From: Symbiodinium sp. CCMP2592
Lineage: Eukaryota > Sar > Dinophyceae > Suessiales > Symbiodiniaceae
Direction of reading: 5' to 3'
Length of the DNA stretch: 64,000 nt
NCBI GenBank assembly: GCA_905221615.1
Contig: CAJNDT010000975.1
Location: forward strand, 1 to 64,000
Position numbers and translations under genes: made by a program. Below, piece by piece: positions 19,823 to 29,822 of the stretch; positions within the stretch are counted from its first letter, which is position 1; each line of letters opens with the position of its first letter. The notes under the pieces are model-generated. The model ran no database searches, was not told the origin of the DNA, and saw nothing but the letters and a program-made list of their open reading frames with translations.

Positions 19823-21321
19823 TCTGTCAGATTCCTCCTGAAGCAGGTTATCCTCCCTACATTGCAGCGAGGATGAAGAAACCCGCTTATGGACTTAACG
19901 ATGCACCTCGAAGATGGTGGAACATCGTTGATAAGGCACTCCTGTCTTACGGCCTGGTGCCAACCCGTGCGGATCGCTGTACATATGTTTTGTATGGTAA
20001 GAAGTCTGCAACAGCAGATGCTGAGCTCAAGAAGTCTCAGCCAAAGACCATGGAATCAGCGATTGACTATCTCCTAGATCCCATAGCAGGCAACAATGCC
20101 AAGGGTAGACAGGTACATGGAGTAGTCTGTTTGCATGTAGATGACCTGTGCATGGCCGGTGATGACACCTTTCGTAAGGCCGTGATTGATTCGATCAAAA
20201 AGGAGTTTGCAGTAGGTTCTGAAGACACGAACGACATTATGTTTGTAGGACAGAGATTAGTCTGGAAGGATGCTACAGCATCAGTGCCAGCACATATCTC
20301 AGTAAATCAGAACCTAGCTGTTGAAGCTCTAGAGGAAATTGTTTTTGATAAGAAGCTCAACAATGAGCAACAATGCACACCACAGCAGCACACTGCTTAC
20401 AGAAGTGTTTTAGGACAGATCAACTGGCTACAAAGCCGGACTCAAGCTCACATCTGTTATCGCTTCAGTCGGTGTGCGAGCAAGGCCGCCAAACCTACTA
20501 TCGGTGACGTTCGAGAACTGAACAAGCTTGTTAGGATTTTGAAGTCTACTGAGGTAGAACTACGTTTTTGGCCGCTGAAAGGAAATCTCAGAATCCTCGG
20601 TTACCCTGATGCTTCCTACAGGAACAATGATGACAAATCATCTCAGAGAGCACATGTTATTTTCCTTGCTGAAGATCGAAATCCAAAGCTAAAGGGAATG
20701 AAACAATCAGCAGCAGCTGCTTCTTCCAAGAAGAACGATTTCTCTGAATCCTCTATTAAGGAAACATCCTCGAGAGGGAGCCTGGTGGATTATGAGTCTC
20801 ACAAGATTACGACAACCACAATGTCCACAACAGTGGCAGAGCTTAACGCACTGATGCGTTGCTTTGGTACTTGCCTGTTCCTCAAGGGACTTTGGGCAGA
20901 TCTCTCATCAGAGACCGTACCCATACATATCAGAACAGATGCGAACAATCTTGTGACAACAGCAGGCACGACACACCTTCCAGAGCAGAAGGAAACTCAC
21001 CACCTCATTCAGATGCTTCGTAAGGAATCCAACTCTGGATCTTTAGATGACCTAGCTCATGTAAGCTCGAAGTACTGCCTAGCTGATGCATTAACAAAGC
21101 ACTCGGCGCAACCTGATGAGCTTATCAAGGCTCTGGAAACAGGGAATTTACCAGAAACAGACATTCATCCACCCTTCCGTGAACTTCTTCAACATAAAGC
21201 TTTCACTGTTCGGTGGATCATAGACAATCTCAAGAATGCCGCCACAGCGGTAGCCTTCCTTGGAATTGATATCTCAACAGAGATTTACCGATTATTTTAC
21301 TGCCAAGGAATATGGTGGTAG
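19750..21321 (+). pseudogene. RT palm/thumb and RNase H (right copy, cut off from gag-pol)
   Basis: Open frame of about 523 codons continuing RT after the one-base deletion near 19,790. Visible are LQGEAYDESRDI, KKPAYGLNDAPRRWW, the catalytic LHVDDLCMAGDD (about 20,130) and RNase H with GYPDASYRNN (about 20,600), TVAELNALMRC and SKYCLADALTKH. The catalytic residues are retained, but the protein is not in frame with gag-pol. It ends with TGGTGGTAG, whose ATGG overlap starts the second ORF. The left copy has this whole region as one frame. Confidence 0.9.
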
Positions 21322-24300
21322 TCTCGTTTGCTGGTAGCACAACCATGTGCTGGATTTTCTATTTAGACTGTTTTCCGTCTAAAAGAAAATTTGTGTCTGC
21401 GAGCTGCGTTTTCATTAAGATCGGACATGTTCATGAGAATTATATGTTCTGTATCATCCGCAGCCGCTTTCAGCCTCGAGCCTCACAGCAATCAGCCTTT
21501 CGGGCTAACCAAGCGTTCCTGATCCTGTTTGGTCATTGTGCCGTAATGAGCACACGATCAAACTTCCGTAGCCGTGATGGACACGCCCTACCCAGGGCAG
21601 TGCAGGCGTACCATGAGCGACATCCACACATGGATAGCTCGTACCCCGAGTCTCGTCGGGAAGCATCACGTCGAAACACCGAACACGGTGGACACCGAAT
21701 TCACAAACGTGAGAAAAATCACGAGCCTCAATTCATCATCATGGGTCACCAACAGGTGTTCAATCCGCATCCAAGAGATCTTGCTCAATTGATCTCACGA
21801 TATGGCCATGCGAGTGGAGCAAGGCTCACTCTAAACTCCAGACATGGAGTCAGGCTCTACGAAGGAGTCCTTCAAGGACCATGGGACAACAGTCCCCTTG
21901 TATACTGGGATAACAACGTCGGTAATCACGCTCGTGATCCACGCCAGTTCTGTACGATGCTTGCACATCACCTTCAGACAGGCCTCCCACCGGAGGTAGA
22001 ACAATGTGTGAGCCTTGATGGATCCGGAGAATATGACTATTCCTCCTCAGTGCCAAAACTGGCAGATGTAACAGGTCTCTCACCAGAGATGTGCTTCCAC
22101 ATTCTTTCCAAGACCAACAGAGTCGGAAGGTGGTTGGCACACTCAACAAGACACCTTCAGAACCAGCGCCCAGATCTCTTTGCTGGCCAACACAATTATC
22201 TTCTGGACATGTTCAAGTTGGCCGATGCAGAGCTCGCACAGTATACACCACAAGAGATCGCGCTTGGTGTCCTCCTCAACACTAAGTCTAGGTTTGTGGT
22301 CACCATGGTTTATAACAAAGATGGCAAGGCCGAAACCACAGATGCCGCCGTTAACATCCCACCGGATGCAAATGTGTTGACCATGAGCAAAATTTTCCTT
22401 TCGGCAGTGGGAGGACACGGTTCACGACGAACTCTACCAAGAGCTGAAGAACCAGATCCTGAAGAAGAGAGACCAAGGTCACACATGACCATCTCAGACT
22501 TCATGGCAACGGGGAGCAATCCAGTGCAGTCCCGTGCACAGCGTCTCTCCACTAACGCGCCGAGGCCCGTCGGCATGGAGGATTTTGTTCGACAGAACAA
22601 CCCTTGTTACATCATGCATGCCACGGACCTACAGGCATTATCCTCAATCCTGAGGCACGGTCTGGTACCATCAAACCTCCTAGCGCAGGTGGTTACAGCA
22701 CCAGATTTCCAAGCTCTTGTGAATGAAAACAGTCGTTCCAACAGGGACACTGTTCAGTTCTCAACGCTAAACCTGGCGAATCCCAATCCGACCATGTTGC
22801 GTGCCAACAAGGCACTGCTTCTGGTATTCGATGCAAATAACGTAGTGAACGAAGTCACAAACCTGTGGCAGTCGCAAGTAGGGATGTTTGCTACACCAGA
22901 TGTAGTGCATGCCCGTACTCTTAGCGCCGTATTCGCACCCTCTGAAACACTCTGGGTATCATCGCAATACGATGAGCTCAAGAGCATCGGACCATGGTGG
23001 GCAGACCATTGCTCCGAACAGATGCCGTCAGCGACTTACGAGTCGAAGAAATGGTGCGCAAATTACGGCCGAGAAATCGAATCGGCACTTCGAAAAGTGG
23101 CAAGGCGAAATCTGCCACCAGAGCCTCCCAAGGCTAGATCTTCTCACAAGAAGTCTTTTTCTCTGCCAAAGACAGAGGCTGACACAGCTCCAAACCTGGA
23201 GCAAACCGCTTCTGCAGGTGAGGTACCTCCGAAAACGGAGACTACTGCAAAGGAGATCCATCCGAGATCCAAGCTCGCCCGGCAGGCCGAGGCTGACAAG
23301 GATCCGGACAGTCTTATGGGACAGCTCTGGAACTCCGACGGCACCAGAAGCGCCACCGAAGTTCTTAAGATAACGACAGGTCACAAACCTCCAGAACCTG
23401 TTCAGGATACTTCCGCCAACGTAGTTCCTCCCAAGGAAGAATCTTCTGGAACAGAGACGGAACCTGAGGAACCGGATCCTAACCAGGATCGTGACGAAGA
23501 ATCAGACGATGAGTCGGCATCAAGCGAAAAGAGCTCAAAATCTTCGTCATCCTCAGAACTCCGAGTTGATGTTAATCCGTCTCACAAGACGAACTCTGCA
23601 CCTGCAGCGTCGGAGGAGAAGAAAGAATCTCCCACGGAAGAGATCACAGAGAAACTTAAGAAGGTCAAACTTGACCAACCAAGGCCTGAAGCAGAATATG
23701 TTCAGAGTTCAGACGAAGAGCCACAGAAACCAAAATCTCCTAAAAAGGAGAAGGAAAAATTTCTAGTTCTCTTCGATCCTGAAACAGAAAGTTATTATCG
23801 AGTCAACAGAAGCAAGCTCAACCTCGAATACGAGGAACCTGCTGATGAGGAAGATCTCGTAAGAGAACATGAGCGCATCAGCGCTCGACTTCGAGAAAAT
23901 CACAAGCACCGAATCTCGAAGTCATCGTCTAACCCGGCTATGCAACAGGAAATGAAAGAGAGAATCTGGGTTAGTCGATGGAATCGAAAAATCCGAAGTC
24001 CACTCATGATCAAGGATTCTGAGGCTCCTGACGAAGAGGAGTGGGACAGACCCAGAGATTCGGCATCTTCCTCCTCTGCACCTCCTACCAAGGAGAGATT
24101 TGTAGGAGTACGCAGGACAGCCATGAGTCTTAACCAAAGGATACGGCTGATGACACGACCAGATAATCCTCTCTGCGATCTTTGCAACCAGCCTACAGGC
24201 TATTTTTGCTATTCCTGTGGTACGATTGTATGTGCAGACTGTCGACTTACCCCACAGGGTAAACAACAGATGTGCGAGTGCATCTTGCCAATCGATTGCC

Positions 24301-27300
24301 TCGAGACCTCTAAAGTGTCAGCAGGAATGACCTCAGAAGAGCGTCAGGTTTTATACGAGGCCATCCTCACACATGAGGACGTAGATTTGGCAGTCCAGAA
24401 AATCAACATGTATTGCGACCACGCAAGGAATTCGTTCATGAGAGCCCATCCAGGCGTTGATCCATGTAGCTTTGATGATATTAGGAATAATCCTCCTAAT
24501 ACTTACACCAGCTCCACAGAGGCTCCAACCCTGGAGGAATACAAGAGCATCAACAAGGGTCACATCAATATCAAGGACTCCAGAACAAGCCACCCGGCTT
24601 CTTTTCTCTCTCTTACTGGCTACGAAGACAAACTGGTGCTCGACGCACATTACGAGATAGTTCGTAATAGGATGGCCGGTGTTAACGAAAAGAGAGAATA
24701 CATAGAGGGCTCAAACCCAGACAGCGTATCACTAAGCCTAGTGGTATGCAACTGGGGAAATATGGATCGAGCGCCGGTGCCAGCAGGGAATCCCAAAAAG
24801 AAACTCAAACCTGAGAAGGGATTCGATTACCACCCTCTTATTGACATGTGCTTCAACAATTCAGCACATATTACCCTCGTACTCGAGGCAGGAGCACTTG
24901 CGTCAAAGTATTCGATCGCAACCATGCGACAACATGAATACAGAGGGATGCTAATCCATTCTCCTCCCAAGGAGCCTGAGGCACCCTCAATGTATATTGG
25001 AGTCAAGGGTGACCCAACAACAGACATCTCTCTCGTCCACCACTTTTACCGTCACCGAACAATGAAGCCTAAGGCTGGTGGTCCCAAGAAGCGACTGTGG
25101 GCATGCCACGGTGCGGTATGCCGCCTCACCTTTGGGTACCACAGTACCATCAAGGAGGCAAAAGAATGGGTCCACCCATATTCCGGCCAGAGGATGACGA
25201 GAGATGAGTACATGAAGATTATCGGATATGACCCTCTCAAGGGTAAAAATCCTGACAAGGATGGACCCACTGATGGCTCTTACCTCTCACCAGAGGCGTG
25301 TCTGACAATGTCGGACCTCGACCCTGCGCCGGTTCTCTGTGAATGGAACGGCCATGTCGAGGGTGATGAGCCACCAGAGGAAGACTTTGAGTCATACGCA
25401 GAGATCTTCTCACAAGAAGCATCAAACGATCTTGACGAGATGTGGTGTACAAAAGGGCCTTACAAGGTCATCACCATCGCGATCGTCCATTTCAACTCAT
25501 ACATGACTCATAAGGAAGAACAGAGGCGCGAACTGGTGAACGCGTTCCTCAACGAGGTTCTCCCTTTCAAACCGGATGTAATTGCGGGGGATCTCAATAA
25601 TATTGCGTCGAGGCTCACCTTAAAAGGTGGAGACGTTCACCCGCGAAACGGTTTGTTTTCTCTATACCTGGAGAAGAAACTTGCAGCATTCAACAGAATA
25701 GCAGGAAGGCACTCACAAGTGCGACACCTCTGCTTGAACAACTCTGACCAGCACAGACTGGCACGTGCAGATCGTCTACCGCCGGACCCGGCGAAGAAAG
25801 TTGCTGACCTCGACTGTATCAACAGTTATATCCTTGACTGGAGTAAAACGCCGCACACGGCGTCACCTAGTCCAAGAGATGCTACACCTGCCGCCGAAAG
25901 AACATACTGGGAACGAGTCTCAGATATGTGGCAGGACATGAACAGAAACAGGGATATCGATATCCGTCTGTTTGTCTCAGTCAAGCAGTACTATTCAACT
26001 TTTTCTAACCTTGACCTGTGGTTGAGTCCCTCTGACAAAGATTGGCACAGCCCTTTGGGCTTCACGATACAACCAATCCTTACAAAAGGGAAACACAACC
26101 GGTCAGATGCCCAGGTTCAGAAGATCGCTGACAAGCGACAGGCTTACAAGCAGCGTAATGCTGAATACTGGGATTACAAAGACTCATTTGTGTATTCATC
26201 CGGCAACAGCTGGTACGACAGACAGCAACCACAAGGTAGCTATCACAGATATGGAAGATTCTGGGAAAGGCCACAGCCTGAACGTCCCAGCGAGCCTGAA
26301 GGCCCTCCTCCAAGAAGGAGCCAGGCATCATCGTCCTCTTCACAACAAGATCTACCAAGATCGAGATCCAGACCTCAGAGAGCCAGTCTTGTTGACAAGC
26401 TCAACATGTCTTTAGAGGAACTGGACACACTGGAGGAAGAACAATCTCCAACAAAAAGTGATATCGAAGAGCACGAACGAGAAACATCAAACCTGATGTC
26501 GGCTCAAAGAGATGAAGAGGAACAGGAGGATGAATCTTCCAGCCGAAGAAGAAGAAGGAAGTCATCACGACCGCCGTCTGCTCCGAGCAGCAAGGCACTC
26601 CGAACAGCTGCCACAGCAGCGGGATTATCGAACTGGTTCGGACACCGTAATCAAGGCGGTGCAAACGCAGAGTCTATCAAGACTGATGAACCTTCACTTC
26701 CAAACTCACTAACCAGTGAGCAAGATTTCTCCGTCTTCAGCATCGCGTGGAATGTGTTTCTGCTGCTAATGGGCCTACACTGGATGTGGAAGCAGCTCAC
26801 CAGGGCTCCCATCAGATGTATGGACCGCCAACAATCAAATGCAAAAGCAGCAGCGAAACGACCACCACCATTTCTCGAACCCGAGAATGAACCACAGACG
26901 CGTGAACCTTTAGGACCCAACAGGGTCAATTCTGGAGAAACAACGGATTTGCGACCTGTGTGGCACACTTCCCGAAGCGAAGTCTACCATCTTTCAGACA
27001 GCTGTTACCAGCTCAAGCAAGCAAAAGATGTTTCAAGGAAGGTGCTGTGTAAAACCTGCCTCCAGGCAGTACAAGTTGCGGAGATTCGCAGGAACGATCC
27101 TTTTCAAAGAGGTGATACACGATCACGTGGCACCGAAAGGGACATTGAACGGTTTCAAACCTATGACGATGCAAGTACTACTCCTCATATGAGGCAATTA
27201 TTCAGTGATGCATTGCATTCACAAATGGCCGAAGAAGCCATGCAGATTACCTATACATCAATCCCTAAGGGATCCTCGGCAAGAGCCAGAGGTACATCTG

Positions 27301-28451
27301 CACTCGCAAGTGCCTCATCGTCGTCAGTGCCCAAGGCAATGCCACCAGTGCCTAACAAGGCAAACATGTCACCTCCACCTAAGACTCCTCCGCCAAAGGC
27401 GAAAGGAACAGTACCTTCAGATCCTCCGAGACCAAAAGGTCCTACCAGAAGAGGAGGTCAAAATCGGCGCATTCAACGAAAAGCAGCTAGAGAAGCCCAT
27501 AACAGTGGACTCTGCAACCATGCAGACGCTGCACTTGGCGAAGCCAATCAAGGCCAGGCCATTAACACTATGTGCCGAAACATGGCAGTAAGACACGTCA
27601 GCTCTATCGATGCAACGGTAGAAGCAGCCGAGCAGTTTACACAACGCGTGCAACAGCACGTAGAAACATATGATGAAGAGGAACCGTGGAGCACGGAGTT
27701 TCTACCAGTCGTGGAAGTCCTATTCAGGAACTTGAGCAGCGACGAAACAACTGTCATACATGACAATCATACGGTAACTATGCCTATTGAGAAATATCTC
27801 GACCTCCTCAGAATCGCACAATCATTGCGAAACTCTATCCAGAGAGACAAGGAGGAAAGAAAGGATCATCTTGACACCATCCAAGATACTCTATCCAGAG
27901 TGGAAATCCTTCTAACAGCACTGAAGGACTCAAAAACAGTCTTCAATCAATTGGTCCATTCCTCACTAGAGATAGAGCGAAGACATAAAAACCTCAAAAA
28001 TGTCCTTGAGACACTTTTTGACGACCAAAGCTCTGAGGAAGACCAGTCAGAATCTGACCATGAAGAAGTCCTAACTCCTTCTGCAGCACAGTACTGGAAC
28101 AGCCTTCATGCCCACGCCTTATCTCCCTCAGGAGATGAAAGTGAAAGATCATGGGCGTCCTCAGACGGACAGCTTGAAAGAAGAAGGGCCGAACGGGCAA
28201 AGGCTAAGCAGCCACAACCGGCTAAAGCCGAGGCAACTCCAATCAGCTCACAAGCTGCACCAAAGGCCGAGCCAAAGGCGACTACATCCAACCATGGATA
28301 TGACACTGCAGACGCCGCCTTCACCAGGGCTGAGAACAGATTACTCGGAATCTTTTCAAGTTCCGAAGAAGATCACTCAGACCCGGATGAACCACATCCG
28401 AACGTCTATGCTCGAGCCTATGATCCAAACCTGGATCCAAATCTGAGATAA
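21312..28451 (+). CDS. Second ORF: Tpt1-like / zinc / EEP nuclease / membrane / coiled-coil protein (intact)
   Basis: 2,379 codons with no interruption, in the -1 frame relative to pol and overlapping it by 10 bases. A likelier start is ATG 21,546 (residue 79, MSTRSNFRS), after the internal purine tract. Visible regions by residue: Tpt1/KptA-like about 210-560 (LAHHLQTGLP, LLNTKSRF, MHATDLQALSSILRHGL, RDTVQF, LLLVFDANNV), acidic/Ser-rich linker 600-800, Cys cluster 955-990 (CDLC..CYSC..CADC..CEC), and an EEP-type nuclease about 1140-1590. The nuclease shows VVCNWGN, LVLEAG, VIAGDLNN and DWHSPL. A single hydrophobic helix lies near 1807-1829, an Ada-like YHLSDSC...CKTC at about 1892-1920, and a coiled coil at about 2158-2240. 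Three of the four Tpt1 catalytic positions look substituted, while the EEP acidic and His positions look kept. Known Copia elements do not normally carry such an ORF. Its role is inferred to be in RNA or DNA processing or host interaction. Confidence 0.9.
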   Translation: MVVVSFAGSTTMCWIFYLDCFPSKRKFVSASCVFIKIGHVHENYMFCIIRSRFQPRASQQSAFRANQAFLILFGHCAVMSTRSNFRSRDGHALPRAVQAYHERHPHMDSSYPESRREASRRNTEHGGHRIHKREKNHEPQFIIMGHQQVFNPHPRDLAQLISRYGHASGARLTLNSRHGVRLYEGVLQGPWDNSPLVYWDNNVGNHARDPRQFCTMLAHHLQTGLPPEVEQCVSLDGSGEYDYSSSVPKLADVTGLSPEMCFHILSKTNRVGRWLAHSTRHLQNQRPDLFAGQHNYLLDMFKLADAELAQYTPQEIALGVLLNTKSRFVVTMVYNKDGKAETTDAAVNIPPDANVLTMSKIFLSAVGGHGSRRTLPRAEEPDPEEERPRSHMTISDFMATGSNPVQSRAQRLSTNAPRPVGMEDFVRQNNPCYIMHATDLQALSSILRHGLVPSNLLAQVVTAPDFQALVNENSRSNRDTVQFSTLNLANPNPTMLRANKALLLVFDANNVVNEVTNLWQSQVGMFATPDVVHARTLSAVFAPSETLWVSSQYDELKSIGPWWADHCSEQMPSATYESKKWCANYGREIESALRKVARRNLPPEPPKARSSHKKSFSLPKTEADTAPNLEQTASAGEVPPKTETTAKEIHPRSKLARQAEADKDPDSLMGQLWNSDGTRSATEVLKITTGHKPPEPVQDTSANVVPPKEESSGTETEPEEPDPNQDRDEESDDESASSEKSSKSSSSSELRVDVNPSHKTNSAPAASEEKKESPTEEITEKLKKVKLDQPRPEAEYVQSSDEEPQKPKSPKKEKEKFLVLFDPETESYYRVNRSKLNLEYEEPADEEDLVREHERISARLRENHKHRISKSSSNPAMQQEMKERIWVSRWNRKIRSPLMIKDSEAPDEEEWDRPRDSASSSSAPPTKERFVGVRRTAMSLNQRIRLMTRPDNPLCDLCNQPTGYFCYSCGTIVCADCRLTPQGKQQMCECILPIDCLETSKVSAGMTSEERQVLYEAILTHEDVDLAVQKINMYCDHARNSFMRAHPGVDPCSFDDIRNNPPNTYTSSTEAPTLEEYKSINKGHINIKDSRTSHPASFLSLTGYEDKLVLDAHYEIVRNRMAGVNEKREYIEGSNPDSVSLSLVVCNWGNMDRAPVPAGNPKKKLKPEKGFDYHPLIDMCFNNSAHITLVLEAGALASKYSIATMRQHEYRGMLIHSPPKEPEAPSMYIGVKGDPTTDISLVHHFYRHRTMKPKAGGPKKRLWACHGAVCRLTFGYHSTIKEAKEWVHPYSGQRMTRDEYMKIIGYDPLKGKNPDKDGPTDGSYLSPEACLTMSDLDPAPVLCEWNGHVEGDEPPEEDFESYAEIFSQEASNDLDEMWCTKGPYKVITIAIVHFNSYMTHKEEQRRELVNAFLNEVLPFKPDVIAGDLNNIASRLTLKGGDVHPRNGLFSLYLEKKLAAFNRIAGRHSQVRHLCLNNSDQHRLARADRLPPDPAKKVADLDCINSYILDWSKTPHTASPSPRDATPAAERTYWERVSDMWQDMNRNRDIDIRLFVSVKQYYSTFSNLDLWLSPSDKDWHSPLGFTIQPILTKGKHNRSDAQVQKIADKRQAYKQRNAEYWDYKDSFVYSSGNSWYDRQQPQGSYHRYGRFWERPQPERPSEPEGPPPRRSQASSSSSQQDLPRSRSRPQRASLVDKLNMSLEELDTLEEEQSPTKSDIEEHERETSNLMSAQRDEEEQEDESSSRRRRRKSSRPPSAPSSKALRTAATAAGLSNWFGHRNQGGANAESIKTDEPSLPNSLTSEQDFSVFSIAWNVFLLLMGLHWMWKQLTRAPIRCMDRQQSNAKAAAKRPPPFLEPENEPQTREPLGPNRVNSGETTDLRPVWHTSRSEVYHLSDSCYQLKQAKDVSRKVLCKTCLQAVQVAEIRRNDPFQRGDTRSRGTERDIERFQTYDDASTTPHMRQLFSDALHSQMAEEAMQITYTSIPKGSSARARGTSALASASSSSVPKAMPPVPNKANMSPPPKTPPPKAKGTVPSDPPRPKGPTRRGGQNRRIQRKAAREAHNSGLCNHADAALGEANQGQAINTMCRNMAVRHVSSIDATVEAAEQFTQRVQQHVETYDEEEPWSTEFLPVVEVLFRNLSSDETTVIHDNHTVTMPIEKYLDLLRIAQSLRNSIQRDKEERKDHLDTIQDTLSRVEILLTALKDSKTVFNQLVHSSLEIERRHKNLKNVLETLFDDQSSEEDQSESDHEEVLTPSAAQYWNSLHAHALSPSGDESERSWASSDGQLERRRAERAKAKQPQPAKAEATPISSQAAPKAEPKATTSNHGYDTADAAFTRAENRLLGIFSSSEEDHSDPDEPHPNVYARAYDPNLDPNLR
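21362..21399 (+). promoter_or_regulatory. Hairpin plus internal polypurine motif (possible central PPT)
   Basis: TTTAGAC/GTCTAAA form a perfect 7-bp stem with an 8-base loop (21,362-21,383), running into TAAAAGAAAATTTGTGTCTG at 21,380-21,399. The latter matches the purine motif before the 3' LTR (28,742-28,761) at 19 of 20 bases. It sits between the pol stop and the probable start of the second ORF. It is also present in the left copy. Confidence 0.6.
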
Positions 28452-28763
28452 GAAAATTCTCAGAGTTTCACAACAGTGACTCACAAAGCTCTAACAAGAG
28501 CACAGTGAAGGGCTGCATAATTCGATAGAAGAACATCACCAGACCTGATCTTGTACAGATGATCTCTCTGACCAATGTGCATGAAAGAGTTCAAAAGGAG
28601 TGATTTCAAGAGTGACTTCAACAGTGTACTTCAGTGCTATACCTAGCATAAACAATATGCTGTTTTTATCATGAGTCCAAACTCCGCAACTGTGACAGTG
28701 GGCATAATAGTATATGTGTGAATGTGCGGCCATGCTTCCGGTAAAAGAAAATTAGTGTCTGTT
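28452..28763 (+). other. 3' untranslated leader to the 3' LTR with polypurine tract
   Basis: 312 bases without a credible gene. It ends with TAAAAGAAAATTAGTGTCTG (28,742-28,761), the likely priming site for plus-strand DNA. The purine run is 11 bases from the LTR start rather than adjacent to it. Confidence 0.6.
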
Positions 28764-29013
28764 TGTTTGCGTAAACCTCTAAAGGGGTAGCTCTAACAGG
28801 TACCTACAGCAATGGCTGCATGCTCATACATATACATTCCGCTGCCCATTGGCTCACAGTGGTTTTACCATATTGAGACAAGACAAGCTCTCCTTGCGTA
28901 GCAAGACAAAACAACTACTGTCCGTGTGCAGGGCGCTGCCCTTTGATCCTTAGGGAATAAACTGGTCATACACCTCCTAACAAGGAGCATTTCCTTGTGG
29001 GTGTATCGGCTCA
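28764..29013 (+). repeat. 3' LTR of right copy
   Basis: 250 bp, read as identical to the 5' LTR at 13,162-13,411, including the 26-bp segment missing from the left copy. AATAAA is at 28,956-28,961. It is followed by CCCCT, the right target duplication, and then by remnants of the CCCCTTTAAG satellite. Confidence 0.95.
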
Positions 29014-29822
29014 CCCCTTAAGCCCCCCCCTTTGTTAAAGCGGGAGGGGCCCACAGAGAGCCGGTAGAAGGGCAGTCGAAGGCAAGTTGCACCAAGGCGG
29101 CAGAAGACCTTGCAGTTGTCAGTCCGCATTGCAGGAATCTGTGCTTCCCGGGTGGCTAACGGTGACAAGGCCGGGGAAAACGGTCAACTCGTGCTCAGAG
29201 AAGACCATCAGTCGCTGTTGGATTTGCTGCCTGCTTTTCTTCCGGAGATTGCAGTGCCCTCAGACTGGATCCCTGGCCGGTCAAGCTTTAGTGGCCTTTT
29301 GCTTGCTGTCTCTGCTCAGCTTAGCATGGCAAGGCCTTTTTTCGTGCCTATGCAATAGCCCTGCGGACTGGAGGGGGAGCGTCGGCTGTGCTTGCAAACC
29401 CAGGGAGGCATCGTCTAACGGAAGTAAGAGGAGAAAAGTGCCTTTGCAGACGCCTGGGTACGAAAACATTTGAGGATCGAAATCGTTCCGTCTGGCTGGG
29501 AGAAGTCCACGATGGAAGCCTTCCACATGCGGGCAGCAATCGCAATTTGGAGCTGGCCTACAAGAGAGGCGGGCACCTCCGCCTTGACTCTGATCTCAAC
29601 AAACCGCAAGCCATTGTGCTTGACTGGTACGACTCTTACGAGCTGTAGGAGGGAAGGCGCATCAGGCTCGTCGGTCAGGACCCTGGCTGCGCTTCGTTGC
29701 AAGGGCCCCAGGTTTGTCCCTCTCTGCACGTCGCAGCCAGGGAGTGCATGCGGTGGTTGGCTGTCGGCCTATGAGAGGAGACTTCCCCTTGCCTCACGCC
29801 CTTGGCTATGTTGCACATGTTA

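Larger units (their letters stand above)
1..25496. repeat. Giant inverted repeat formed by two retrotransposon copies
   Basis: Bases 1-12,387 are the near-identical reverse complement of about 13,162-25,496. The arms are separated by a 774-bp minisatellite spacer that is not itself palindromic. The junction-proximal ends of both arms are LTR termini, and the right copy has its own target-site duplication. Two independent insertions into the same tract in opposite orientation therefore explain the structure better than an inverted duplication. An assembly fold-back is unlikely because the arms differ by many substitutions and several indels. Confidence 0.9.
13162..29013 (+). mobile_element. 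Giant Copia-like LTR retrotransposon, complete right copy (15,852 bp)
   Basis: A complete element bounded by two 250-bp LTRs that look identical base for base, with a 5-bp target duplication. Internal order: primer site, gag-protease-integrase-methyltransferase-like-RT-RNase H, internal purine tract, second ORF, 3' purine tract. The domain order integrase before RT places it in Ty1/copia. At about 15.9 kb it is roughly three times the usual Copia length, mainly because of the second ORF (7.1 kb). LTR identity implies recent insertion, yet the RT region has three frame-disrupting differences from the left copy. The element was either mobilised in trans or damaged very recently. Confidence 0.95.
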
